Source: DASSHC01 sp035693105 (GTDB lineage: Bacteria; Chloroflexota; Chloroflexia; Thermomicrobiales; Thermomicrobiaceae). Taken from it: a DNA stretch of 20,416 nucleotides. This document shows positions 1 through 6,530 of this stretch, piece by piece. The position numbers were made by a program, and so were the translations under genes. The notes under the pieces were generated by a model. That model ran no database searches and had not been told where the DNA came from. It saw only the letters and a list, made by a program, of their open reading frames with translations. Positions within the stretch are counted from its first letter, which is position 1; every line of letters begins with the position of its first letter. The stretch covers positions 1 to 20,416 of the forward strand of contig DASSHC010000388.1 in NCBI GenBank assembly GCA_035693105.1, written 5' to 3'.

Positions 1-1106
1 ACGTCGGCATGGGCTGGCCGGTCGAATACGGCGGACGCGATGCCCGGCCGATGGAGCAGGCCATCCTCGGCGAGGAGATGGCGCGGGTCAACGCGCCCTC
101 CAGCGTCAATGGCCTGGGCATCGGCCTGATCGGCCCGACCATCATCCACCACGGCACGGAAGAGCAGAAGCGCCGCTACCTCAAGAACATCCTCTCGGCC
201 GAGGAGATCTGGTGCCAGCTCTACTCGGAGCCCAACTCCGGCTCCGACCTGGCCAGCCTGCGCACTCGCGCCGAGCTGGTCGGCGACAAGTTCGTGATCA
301 ATGGCCAGAAGATCTGGACCAGCAGCGCCCACCACGCCGACTGGGGCATGATGCTGGCGCGCACCGACCCCGACGCGCCCAAGCATCTCGGCATCTCCTG
401 CATCCTGATCGACATGCACCACCCCGGCGTCCAGGTGAGGCCGCTGAAGCAACTGACTGGCGGCGCCGAGTTCAACGAGGTCTTCTTCACCAATGTCACC
501 ATGCCGGCCGAGAACCTGGTCGGCGATCTGCACGCCGGCTGGCGTATCGCCCAGACGACCCTCTCCTACGAGCGCGGCGGCAACGCGCTCAGCCGGGTCA
601 CCAACCACCAGACGCGCTTCACGCGGCTGGTCGAGGTGGTCAGCGCCCTGGAGCGGAACGGCAAGCCGGCCCTGTCGGATCCGCTGGTGCGCCAGAAGCT
701 GGGGCACATCTACGCCGAGATCGAGGTGCTGCGCTACGAGGCGCTGCGCATCCTCTCGCGCCTGGAGCAAGGCCAGCGGCCGGGGCCGGAGTCCTCGATC
801 GCCAAGCTCCACTACTCCGAGCTGGACAAGCGCATCCAGGAGACGACGCAGGAGATCCTCGGACCCTACGGGCAGTTGATCGAGGGCGAGCCGGACGAGC
901 TGGCGCTGGAGCCGGGCGCGAAGTTCGGCGAGCCGGGGAGCTGGGCTTTCGCCTTCGCTCGCTCGCGCGGCGGCACCATCGCCGCCGGCACCTCGGAGAT
1001 CCAGAAGAACATCCTGGGCGAGCGTGTGCTCGGGCTGCCCAAGGAGGTGCGCACCGACCGCATCGAGCTGCAGCAGGCGGCGGCCAGCCGGGGCAACGCC
1101 GGCTAG
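1..1106 (+). CDS. Acyl-CoA dehydrogenase, 5'-truncated by window edge
   Basis: FAD-dependent alpha,beta-dehydrogenation of an acyl-CoA, a beta-oxidation type step in the cytoplasm. The frame is open from base 3, so the first ATG at 9 is probably internal: the residues GMGWPVEYGG match the family's conserved stretch that normally lies tens of residues from the N terminus. Visible family motifs are WCQLYSEPNSGSDLASL (about residue 69 counted from that ATG) and the C-terminal GTSEIQKNILGERVLGLP. The MCAD-type catalytic Glu position (YEGT in MCAD) reads AAGT here, while SYERGG has a Glu (codon 570-572) at the site used by LCAD and isovaleryl-CoA dehydrogenase, so it probably uses that base. Substrate is not predictable. 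Its stop lies 22 nt before the MaoC gene, suggesting one operon. Confidence 0.93.
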   Translation, partial: VGMGWPVEYGGRDARPMEQAILGEEMARVNAPSSVNGLGIGLIGPTIIHHGTEEQKRRYLKNILSAEEIWCQLYSEPNSGSDLASLRTRAELVGDKFVINGQKIWTSSAHHADWGMMLARTDPDAPKHLGISCILIDMHHPGVQVRPLKQLTGGAEFNEVFFTNVTMPAENLVGDLHAGWRIAQTTLSYERGGNALSRVTNHQTRFTRLVEVVSALERNGKPALSDPLVRQKLGHIYAEIEVLRYEALRILSRLEQGQRPGPESSIAKLHYSELDKRIQETTQEILGPYGQLIEGEPDELALEPGAKFGEPGSWAFAFARSRGGTIAAGTSEIQKNILGERVLGLPKEVRTDRIELQQAAASRGNAG

Positions 1107-1128
1107 CGCTTCAGTGGAAGGGGGTGTC

Positions 1129-1638
1129 ATGAGCGAGGTCGCCGGCCAGGAGCGCATCGAGGGCGCGCCGCCCGCGCGGGTGGTGCGCACGGTCGCCGAG
1201 CTCAACGAGCTGATCGGCCAGGACCTGACCCTCGGCCCCTGGTTCGAGATCACCCAGGAGCGGGTCGACCTCTTCGCCGAGGTCACCGGCGATCACCAAT
1301 ACATCCACGTCGATCCCGAGCGCGCGAAGGAAACCTTCTTCGGCGGCACCGTCGCCCACGGCTTTCTCACCCTCTCGATGGGCGGGCTGCTGGGCCGGGG
1401 CAGCCAGGGGATCAAGGTCGATCTGGGCGGGCGCCTGACGGTCAACTACGGGCTGAACCGGGTGCGCTTCCCGGCGCCGGTGCGCGTCGGCAAGCGCGTG
1501 CGCCAGCGCTCGAAGCTGCTGAACGTCGAGGAGATCGACAACCGGGCGGTGCAGATCACCCGGCAGCAGACGGTCGAGATCGAGGGCGAGGAGAAACCGG
1601 CCTGCGTGGCCGAGACACTGAGCCGGGTCTACTTCTAG
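1129..1638 (+). CDS. MaoC-like enoyl-CoA hydratase/dehydratase
   Basis: 169-residue hot-dog-fold protein of the MaoC / R-specific enoyl-CoA hydratase type, expected to hydrate the enoyl-CoA made by the dehydrogenase upstream. The active-site signature is clear: VTGDHQYIHVD places the catalytic Asp and His at residues 55 and 60, followed by VAHGFLTLSM. An open frame extends upstream into the acyl-CoA dehydrogenase gene, but the ATG at 1129 has a good ribosome site (GGAAGGGGG at 1116-1124) and gives the usual single-domain length. The family also includes dehydratases of polyketide or modified-acyl pathways, so the exact substrate is open. Context (acyl-CoA dehydrogenase before, acyl-CoA ligase after) supports fatty or branched acyl-CoA breakdown. 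Confidence 0.92.
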   Translation: MSEVAGQERIEGAPPARVVRTVAELNELIGQDLTLGPWFEITQERVDLFAEVTGDHQYIHVDPERAKETFFGGTVAHGFLTLSMGGLLGRGSQGIKVDLGGRLTVNYGLNRVRFPAPVRVGKRVRQRSKLLNVEEIDNRAVQITRQQTVEIEGEEKPACVAETLSRVYF

Positions 1639-1690
1639 CTGGCCGGCGGGCGGCATCGATCCCGCCCGCCAAGCATAGAGAGGAAGCGGC

Positions 1691-3907
1691 ATGCAGTCGG
1701 CGGAGATGGGGGAGAGCCGGGGAACGGCGGAGCGGACGAGCTTTGCGGGGGCCATGCGCGGGCTGCTCCATCCCAAGCGCATCGCTATCGTCGGCGCCTC
1801 GCCCAATCGCGGCTTCGCCAACAGCATCCAGCGGCGCATCGTCACCTGCGGCTACGAGGGCGAGGTCTTCCCGGTCAACCCCAACTACGAGGAGGTCATG
1901 GGCCTGCCGGCCTACCCCACGCTGGAGTCGATCCCCGGCGGGGCCGACCTGGCCATCGTGGTGGTGCCGAGCCGGATGGTGTTCGACGTGCTCGACTCCT
2001 GCGAGCGCGTCGGCGTCAAGGCGGTCAACATCATCACCAGCGGCTTCGCCGAGAAGCAGGAGGACGAGAGCGGCCCTGAGCGGCAGCGCGCCATCCGCGC
2101 ATTTGCCCAGCGCACCGGCATCCGCGTGGTCGGGCCGAACTGCCTGGGCAACGTCAGCGTGCCGAACAAGATGGTCGCCAGTTCCGGCCAGTACCAGCTT
2201 CCGCACCGCGGGCCGATCGCGCTGGCGCTGCAGAGCGGGCTGGTGGCTTACAGCCTGGTCATCCCCCAGCGCGCCCGCGGCCTCGGCTACAGCTACGTGG
2301 TCACGCTGGGCAACGAGGCCGACATCGACCTGGCCGACATGGTGCAGTACTACGTCGACGACGACGAGACCCAGGTCATCGGCTGCTTCGTCGAGCAGTT
2401 CCGCCGCCCGGAGGCGTTCCTCCGCGCGGCCGGCGAGGCGGCCGACCGCGGCAAGCCGATCGTGATCCTCAAGGTCGGGCGCTCGGAGACCGCGCGCCGG
2501 GCGGCCCTGGCCCACACCGGCTCGCTGGTCGGCTCCGATGGCGTGGCCGACGCGGTCATGCGGCAGTACGGCATTACCCGCGTCTTCAGTCTGGAAGAGA
2601 TGACCGAGACGCTGGCCATCTTCCACAGCCGCAAGCGGCCCAAGGGGCGCGGCGCCTCGCTGGCGGTCGCCTCGGGCGGTACCGCCGGCGTGATGGCCGA
2701 CATTGCCAGCGATGTGGGAGCCGATTTCCCGCCCCTGCAGCCGGAGACGATCGCCAAGATCGAGGCGGTCATCCCGCCCTACGGCACCGCCGGCAACCCG
2801 CTCGACTACACCGGCCAGGCGGGCAGCATGCCCGGCGTGCTCGAAGGGTGCTATACCGCGCTGGCCGAGGATCCCAACATCCACGTCATCATCTCCGGTC
2901 AGGCCTTCCCGACCGTCATGGACCAGACCCAGTCGGTCGGTCAGGTGTTCACCAAGCTCTCCCAGCAGTACCCCGACAAGGTTTTCTTGGCGCTGGCAAT
3001 GGTTCCCGGTGAGATCTCAATGCGCTTGTTCGACGCCGAGCCGGCCGAGCCGATGACCGCGGTCGACGGTGTGCCCATCCTGCAGGGGGCCGAACACGGC
3101 CTGAAGGCCGTGCGAGCCCTGGTCAACTACGCCGAGTTCCAGCGCGACTGGGAAGGAGCGGGCACACTCGCCGCCGAGCCGAGCGCGCGGGCCGAAGAGG
3201 CGCGCGCGCTGGTGCGCGCGGCGGCCGGGCAGCCGCTGGTCGAGCGCGCGGCCAAAGAGGTGCTGGCGCTCTACGGGCTGCCGGTCACGCAGGAGCGGCT
3301 GGCGCGCAGCGCCGAGGAGGCGGTCGATGCCGCGGGCGCCATCGGCTACCCGGTGGTGCTCAAGATCGAGTCGCCCGACATCAGCCACAAGACCGACGCC
3401 GGGGGCGTGCTGCTCGACCTGCGCGACGAGGACTCCGTGCGCCGGGGCTTCACGACGATCATGGAGAACGCCCGGCGCTACAACCCCCAGGCCGAACTGA
3501 CGGGGGTGCTGGTGCAGGAGCAGGTCGGGCGCGGCCACGAACTGATCCTGGGCATGACGCAGGACCCCAGCTTCGGTCCGGCGGTGGCCTTCGGGCTGGG
3601 CGGCATCTTCGTCGAGACGCTGAAAGACGTGACGCTCGGCATCCCGCCGCTGCGCGAGCGCGACGCCCGCTCGATGCTGACGCGCCTGCGGGCGGCGCCG
3701 GTGCTGACCGGCCAGGGCGCGCGCGGCCAGGGCGCGGCGGACATCGACGCCGTGACTGACGTGCTGACGCGCTTCGCCCAGCTCTGCGTGGATCTGCGCG
3801 ACGAGGTCGAAGAGATCGACATCAACCCGCTGATCGTCTTCGGCGCCGGCCAGGGCGCCACGGTGGTCGACTGCCTGATCGTGCCCACGCACGCGCCGCG
3901 CGACTGA
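1691..3907 (+). CDS. Acyl-CoA ligase, NDP-forming (acetate-CoA ligase family, fused subunits)
   Basis: 738-residue single-chain ADP/NDP-forming acyl-CoA synthetase, which interconverts acyl-CoA + ADP + Pi with free acid + CoA + ATP and so can recover ATP from acyl-CoA. Domain order: CoA-binding Rossmann domain (about 24-120, IAIVGASPNRG), succinyl-CoA-ligase-like domains (about 140-460) with QSG at 181-183 and AHTGSLVGSD, whose His275 matches the phosphohistidine of archaeal ACD alpha subunits, then an ATP-grasp domain (about 515-735) with SHKTDAGGV at 565. There is no C-terminal GNAT domain, which argues against a Pat-type protein acetyltransferase. A ribosome site GAGAGGAAG precedes the ATG by a few bases. 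It sits 52 nt after the MaoC gene, probably last in the operon. Confidence 0.92.
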   Translation: MQSAEMGESRGTAERTSFAGAMRGLLHPKRIAIVGASPNRGFANSIQRRIVTCGYEGEVFPVNPNYEEVMGLPAYPTLESIPGGADLAIVVVPSRMVFDVLDSCERVGVKAVNIITSGFAEKQEDESGPERQRAIRAFAQRTGIRVVGPNCLGNVSVPNKMVASSGQYQLPHRGPIALALQSGLVAYSLVIPQRARGLGYSYVVTLGNEADIDLADMVQYYVDDDETQVIGCFVEQFRRPEAFLRAAGEAADRGKPIVILKVGRSETARRAALAHTGSLVGSDGVADAVMRQYGITRVFSLEEMTETLAIFHSRKRPKGRGASLAVASGGTAGVMADIASDVGADFPPLQPETIAKIEAVIPPYGTAGNPLDYTGQAGSMPGVLEGCYTALAEDPNIHVIISGQAFPTVMDQTQSVGQVFTKLSQQYPDKVFLALAMVPGEISMRLFDAEPAEPMTAVDGVPILQGAEHGLKAVRALVNYAEFQRDWEGAGTLAAEPSARAEEARALVRAAAGQPLVERAAKEVLALYGLPVTQERLARSAEEAVDAAGAIGYPVVLKIESPDISHKTDAGGVLLDLRDEDSVRRGFTTIMENARRYNPQAELTGVLVQEQVGRGHELILGMTQDPSFGPAVAFGLGGIFVETLKDVTLGIPPLRERDARSMLTRLRAAPVLTGQGARGQGAADIDAVTDVLTRFAQLCVDLRDEVEEIDINPLIVFGAGQGATVVDCLIVPTHAPRD

Positions 3908-3911
3908 GCGC

Positions 3912-4026
3912 GGATCGCGCGACTCCGCGTGGGATGACACAGGGGGGAATTGTGGCGGGCGATGACGTCGATCGTCGTCGCCCGCCACCCGCTTTCTCAG
4001 TCATCCCGAGCGCAGTCGAGGGATCC
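3912..4026. repeat. Small inverted-repeat (MITE/REP-like) element
   Basis: Two 27-nt arms, 3912-3938 and 4000-4026, are inverted copies matching at 22 of 27 positions, including an exact GGGATGAC/GTCATCCC end. They enclose a 61-nt core that itself holds a 16-bp hairpin (3952-3967 with 3973-3988). The element starts 4 nt after the acyl-CoA ligase stop and lies between convergent genes. The right arm (TCATCCCGAGCGCAGTCGAGG) resembles a short repeat I recall from many environmental genomes; that is from memory, not checked. No transposase or target-site duplication is evident. Confidence 0.6.
3952..3988. terminator. Hairpin between convergent genes, possible bidirectional terminator
   Basis: A 16-bp stem, GTGGCGGGCGATGACG with CGTCGTCGCCCGCCAC, contains one G-U wobble and has the 5-nt loop TCGAT. 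On the plus strand it is followed by CCGCTTTCTC, a weak pyrimidine-rich tail. It lies 44 nt past the acyl-CoA ligase stop and about 97 nt past the end of the opposing rhodanese gene, so it could end both transcripts. The lack of a true T run lowers confidence. Confidence 0.5.
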
Positions 4027-4084
4027 AACGTGGAGCGGTAGAAAGCGTTGTCGCCGGCTAGCGACCGTCGCCTGCGCCGGCGCG

Positions 4085-4471
4085 CTATCCCTGGTCGACC
4101 GGCAGCCCCTTCTCCTGCCAGGCGCGCAGGCCGCCGTCGAGATGGGCCACGTTGCGATAGCCCATGCGCTGAAGCTGGTCGGCGGCCAGAGCCGAGCGCC
4201 CGCCGGAGGCGCAGTGCAGGATGATGCGCCGATTCGGCTCGAACTCCGCTCGATGATAGGGGCTGCTGGGATCGGCGTAGAACTCGAGCATCCCGCGCGA
4301 GGCATGCACCGACCCGGGGATCGCGCCGCTCTCCTCGCGCTCGGTCCCCTCGCGAATGTCGAGCAGCACGGCATCGCCGCCGTTCAGCTCTTCGTGCACC
4401 TGCTCCGGCGTCAGGTTTTGAATGCGCGACTTGGCCTCGGCGACCAGATCTGCCGCGGGCGTGATCTCCAT
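4085..4471 (-). CDS. Single-domain rhodanese-like sulfurtransferase
   Basis: 128-residue cytoplasmic rhodanese-domain protein. The active loop HCASGGRS carries the persulfide-forming Cys87 and the GGRS turn typical of GlpE/PspE-type single-domain rhodaneses; LLDIREGTE is the usual CH2A-like motif and the C terminus is HLDGGLRAWQEKGLPV. An ATG seven codons upstream (4492) is in frame, but GAAGGGAGAGCGG sits just before the ATG at 4471, so I choose the latter. It follows the alpha/beta hydrolase gene on the same strand with an 111-nt gap and may be co-transcribed with it. The sulfur acceptor is unknown. Confidence 0.9.
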   Translation of the reverse strand: MEITPAADLVAEAKSRIQNLTPEQVHEELNGGDAVLLDIREGTEREESGAIPGSVHASRGMLEFYADPSSPYHRAEFEPNRRIILHCASGGRSALAADQLQRMGYRNVAHLDGGLRAWQEKGLPVDQG

Positions 4472-4582
4472 ATCCGCTCTCCCTTCGGACATCGCACGGG
4501 GAATAGGGGCATCAGCATGGCATGAGGCGGCACGATGCGCAACCGGGTGCGGTGCGTGGGACGCGACGCATCGCAGCGCCGG

Positions 4583-5410
4583 CTAGGCCAGCCCCAGGCC
4601 CCGTAGGAAATCGAGCAGCAGCGCGTTGAAGGCCTCGGGATTGTCGGCGGGCGAGCCGTGCCCGGCGTCGGGCACGACGGCGAGCCTGGCGCCGGGGAGC
4701 GCCTCGGCCACCGCCTCGGTCAGCTGGCGGTAGGTACGCTGGGTCTCGGCGCCGTAGACGATCAGGGTCGGGATGTCGAGCGCGGCCAGCGGGCCGGGGC
4801 CGGGGTTGAAGGCGTTGACCGCCTCGAACCAGGCCGGGGTGGCCAGCACGTTGTGGCGCCACTCGGCCAGCCGCCGCCGGCCCACTTTGTTGCGCCAGTC
4901 GGCGCCGATGCGCGGCGTCAGGAAGATGTCGAGCGCCGCGTCGATCTCGCCCGCGTCGAGGAATTGCTGGGCGCGCGCCGCCTGCTTCGTCAGCCGCTCC
5001 CCGGCGTGGTCCGAGAGGAGCTGGGGGATGGAAGGCTCGGCCAGCACCAGCGCCAGCACCCGCTCCGGGCGCAGCAGGCCGAGCGCCAGCCCGACCGTCG
5101 CGCCCAGCGAGTTGCCGAGCACGACGGCCTGCTCGACCGCCTCGGCGTCGAGGACCGCCAGCGCGTCGAGCGCCGCCTGCTCGATCTCGGGGGGCGAACC
5201 GGGAGGGGCGCTGCGGCCGTGGCCGCGGAAGGAGGGGGCGATCCAGTGGAACTGCGGCAGGCGCAGCATCTGATGCACCCAGTTGGAGGTGCCGACCAGC
5301 ACCCCGTGCAGCGCCAGGATCGGCAGCAGCCCGGGCCGCTCCTCGCGCACCTCGTAGGCGATCTCAGCGCCGTCCGGCGTGACGACCAGCTTCTCCTCGA
5401 TGACCGGCAT
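4583..5410 (-). CDS. Alpha/beta-fold hydrolase
   Basis: 275-residue alpha/beta hydrolase. The nucleophile elbow is GNSLGA with Ser101; LHGVLVGTSNW near residue 34 forms the oxyanion region; FRGHGRS at 61-67 is the typical strand-loop motif; and the C-terminal DAGHGSP supplies the catalytic His251. The acid is probably in LIVYGAETQ, where Glu would replace the common Asp. There is no signal peptide, so it is cytoplasmic. The start is supported by GGAAGGGGCAGC just upstream. Substrate cannot be told from sequence: esterases, lactonases, C-C hydrolases and haloperoxidase-like members share these motifs. It precedes the rhodanese gene on the same strand. Confidence 0.9.
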   Translation of the reverse strand: MPVIEEKLVVTPDGAEIAYEVREERPGLLPILALHGVLVGTSNWVHQMLRLPQFHWIAPSFRGHGRSAPPGSPPEIEQAALDALAVLDAEAVEQAVVLGNSLGATVGLALGLLRPERVLALVLAEPSIPQLLSDHAGERLTKQAARAQQFLDAGEIDAALDIFLTPRIGADWRNKVGRRRLAEWRHNVLATPAWFEAVNAFNPGPGPLAALDIPTLIVYGAETQRTYRQLTEAVAEALPGARLAVVPDAGHGSPADNPEAFNALLLDFLRGLGLA

Positions 5411-5532
5411 GCTGCCCCTTCCGCGCCACGCGACTGTCCCGGCTAGGGATTGTATGCCTTCGCGGCCGGACGGCGTGTGGGGTGGCGGGGGGATGGAGGC
5501 TGGCGAATGCGTTCGGCGGTTACCGCGGCATC

Positions 5533-5656
5533 GCGCGGGGTTAAAACCACCGCGCTAGGAGACGAAGCCTGCTCAAGCAGGCTGGGAGTTGAAACGTTCT
5601 CAGCCTGCTTCAGCAGGCTTCCGTGAAGATCTAGCGCGGTGGCTTTAGCCCCGCGC
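5533..5656. repeat. Long palindromic repeat, copy 1
   Basis: The left arm (5533-5583) and right arm (5602-5656) are near-perfect inverted copies running from GCGCGGGG at the outer end to AGCAGGCT at the inner end, with an 18-nt spacer. Each arm also contains its own palindrome (AGCCTGCTTCAGCAGGCT in the right arm; AGCCTGCTCAAGCAGGCT in the left). A related copy lies at 19857-19979. The structure suggests a dispersed REP/MITE-like element that folds into a cruciform or long hairpin. It lies between the sigma factor stop and the start of the alpha/beta hydrolase. I see no coding content in 5411-5681. Confidence 0.8.
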
Positions 5657-5681
5657 GCCGACGGGCACCGACGCAACAGGT

Positions 5682-6320
5682 TCACCCCGTCACCCCCGCG
5701 CCCTGCGTCACCAGCAGCTCCCGCAGGGTGCGGACTGCCCGGTGCGTGAGCTGTTTGACCGCGCCCTCGCTGCGGCCGAGCGCCTCGCCGATCTCACGGT
5801 TGCTCAGCCCGCGGGCGAACTTGAGCACCAGCACGCGCTGCTGGTCGAGCGGCAGGCGCCGGATAGCGGCCAGCAACTCGCCGGCCTCGGCGCGGGCCTC
5901 GAAGAGCCGCGCCGGGTCGTCGTCGCTCGCCGCGATGTTGTGGTCGTTGCGGTCGAGGTGATAGCTCAGATCGTCGACCAGCACCTCGCGGCTGCCGCGC
6001 CGGCCGCGCTGGGCGATGACATTGGCGGCGATGCGGAAGAGCCAGGCGCCGAAGGGCACGCCGCGCCACTGGTAGCCGGGCAGCGCCGCCAGCGCCTTCT
6101 GGAAGGTCTGCGCCGTCACGTCCTCGGCGTCGGCGTGGCTGCCGACGCGCCGGTAGGCGTAACGGTAGATGGCATCGACGTAGCGCTCGTAGAGCGGCGC
6201 GAAGGCCGCCGGGTCGCGCTTGGCCGCGGCGACCTGGAACTCCTCGCCGGTCGCCAGCGCCCAGCGTTGCCCGAGCGGCTCGACCCGCTCCACCCTCTCC
6301 CGCGCCAGCTCGCAGACCAT
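5682..6320 (-). CDS. ECF-type RNA polymerase sigma factor
   Basis: 212-residue sigma-70 family protein of extracytoplasmic-function size. Region 2 spans about 38-110 (FAPLYERYVDAIYRYAYRRVG, then DAEDVTAQTFQKAL and FGAWLFRIAANV). Region 4 spans about 150-205 (LPLDQQRVLVLKFARGLSNREIGEALGRSEGAVK), a helix-turn-helix for -35 recognition. There is an N-terminal extension of roughly 30 residues before region 2. No anti-sigma gene with a membrane segment lies next to it; downstream is a palindromic repeat and upstream, on the same strand, a secreted propeller protein. The ATG has a purine-rich ribosome site (GAAGAGAGAG). What it responds to is unknown. Confidence 0.93.
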   Translation of the reverse strand: MVCELARERVERVEPLGQRWALATGEEFQVAAAKRDPAAFAPLYERYVDAIYRYAYRRVGSHADAEDVTAQTFQKALAALPGYQWRGVPFGAWLFRIAANVIAQRGRRGSREVLVDDLSYHLDRNDHNIAASDDDPARLFEARAEAGELLAAIRRLPLDQQRVLVLKFARGLSNREIGEALGRSEGAVKQLTHRAVRTLRELLVTQGAGVTG

Positions 6321-6338
6321 GATCCGGCTCTCTCTTCC

Positions 6339-6359
6339 GGCAGCCTCACGCGGGCTGCC
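6339..6359 (-). other. Leader hairpin upstream of sigma factor start
   Basis: A 7-bp perfect stem, GGCAGCC with GGCTGCC, closes a 7-nt loop and ends 18 nt before the sigma factor start codon, right next to its ribosome site. It could modulate translation, or it could be chance in GC-rich DNA. No T run follows, so it is not a classical terminator. Confidence 0.3.
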
Positions 6360-6436
6360 ACGACGGCTAACTCGGGTTCATCTCGTGGCCCTGGAGCTAT
6401 CCTGCGCTGGCGCTGGCGCCGGCGACAGTGACAGTG

Positions 6437-6471
6437 CCCTCACACTTACCCCCCAGTCGCCAGTGTGAGGG
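6437..6471. terminator. Hairpin, second of a tandem pair after the propeller gene
   Basis: A perfect 10-bp stem, CCCTCACACT (6437-6446) with AGTGTGAGGG (6462-6471), has a 15-nt C-rich loop. It is the farther of two hairpins met by leftward transcription leaving the secreted propeller gene at 6531. No T run follows. It may be a terminator aid, or an operator for the sigma factor gene further left. Confidence 0.4.
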
Positions 6472-6473
6472 TC

Positions 6474-6511
6474 GGCACGCGCCCGATCGCCATTATGGTC
6501 GGGCGCGTGCC
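6474..6511. terminator. Strong hairpin directly after the secreted propeller gene
   Basis: A perfect 13-bp, very GC-rich stem, GGCACGCGCCCGA (6474-6486) with TCGGGCGCGTGCC (6499-6511), closes a 12-nt loop. It begins 19 nt beyond the stop of the minus-strand gene at 6531, the expected position for a terminator, although no U tract follows. The 2-nt gap to the next hairpin (6437-6471) makes a tandem pair. Confidence 0.55.
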
Positions 6512-6530
6512 AAGGTCGCGGCGCCGTTCG

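Noticed and set aside
1556..2884. 442-codon open frame on the minus strand across the acyl-CoA ligase gene
   Set aside because: It is antisense to a strongly recognised gene; its low-complexity Ala/Arg/Asp/His-rich product matches no family and is expected from GC-rich third-position bias.
1691..3907. Pat-type protein lysine acetyltransferase
   Set aside because: The protein ends with the ATP-grasp domain and has no GNAT domain, while the phosphohistidine and ATP-grasp motifs of an active ligase are intact.
3017..3988. 323-codon minus-strand frame opposite the ligase ATP-grasp domain
   Set aside because: Shadow of the conserved plus-strand coding sequence; His/Arg/Ala-rich and without recognisable domains.
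5533..5656. Intrinsic terminator for the sigma factor gene
   Set aside because: It may end transcripts incidentally, but the long arms, the second copy elsewhere and the missing T run point to a dispersed repeat and not a simple terminator.
5443..5685. 80-codon minus-strand frame overlapping the sigma factor end
   Set aside because: It mostly translates the palindromic repeat, lacks a family match, and has no convincing ribosome site of its own.
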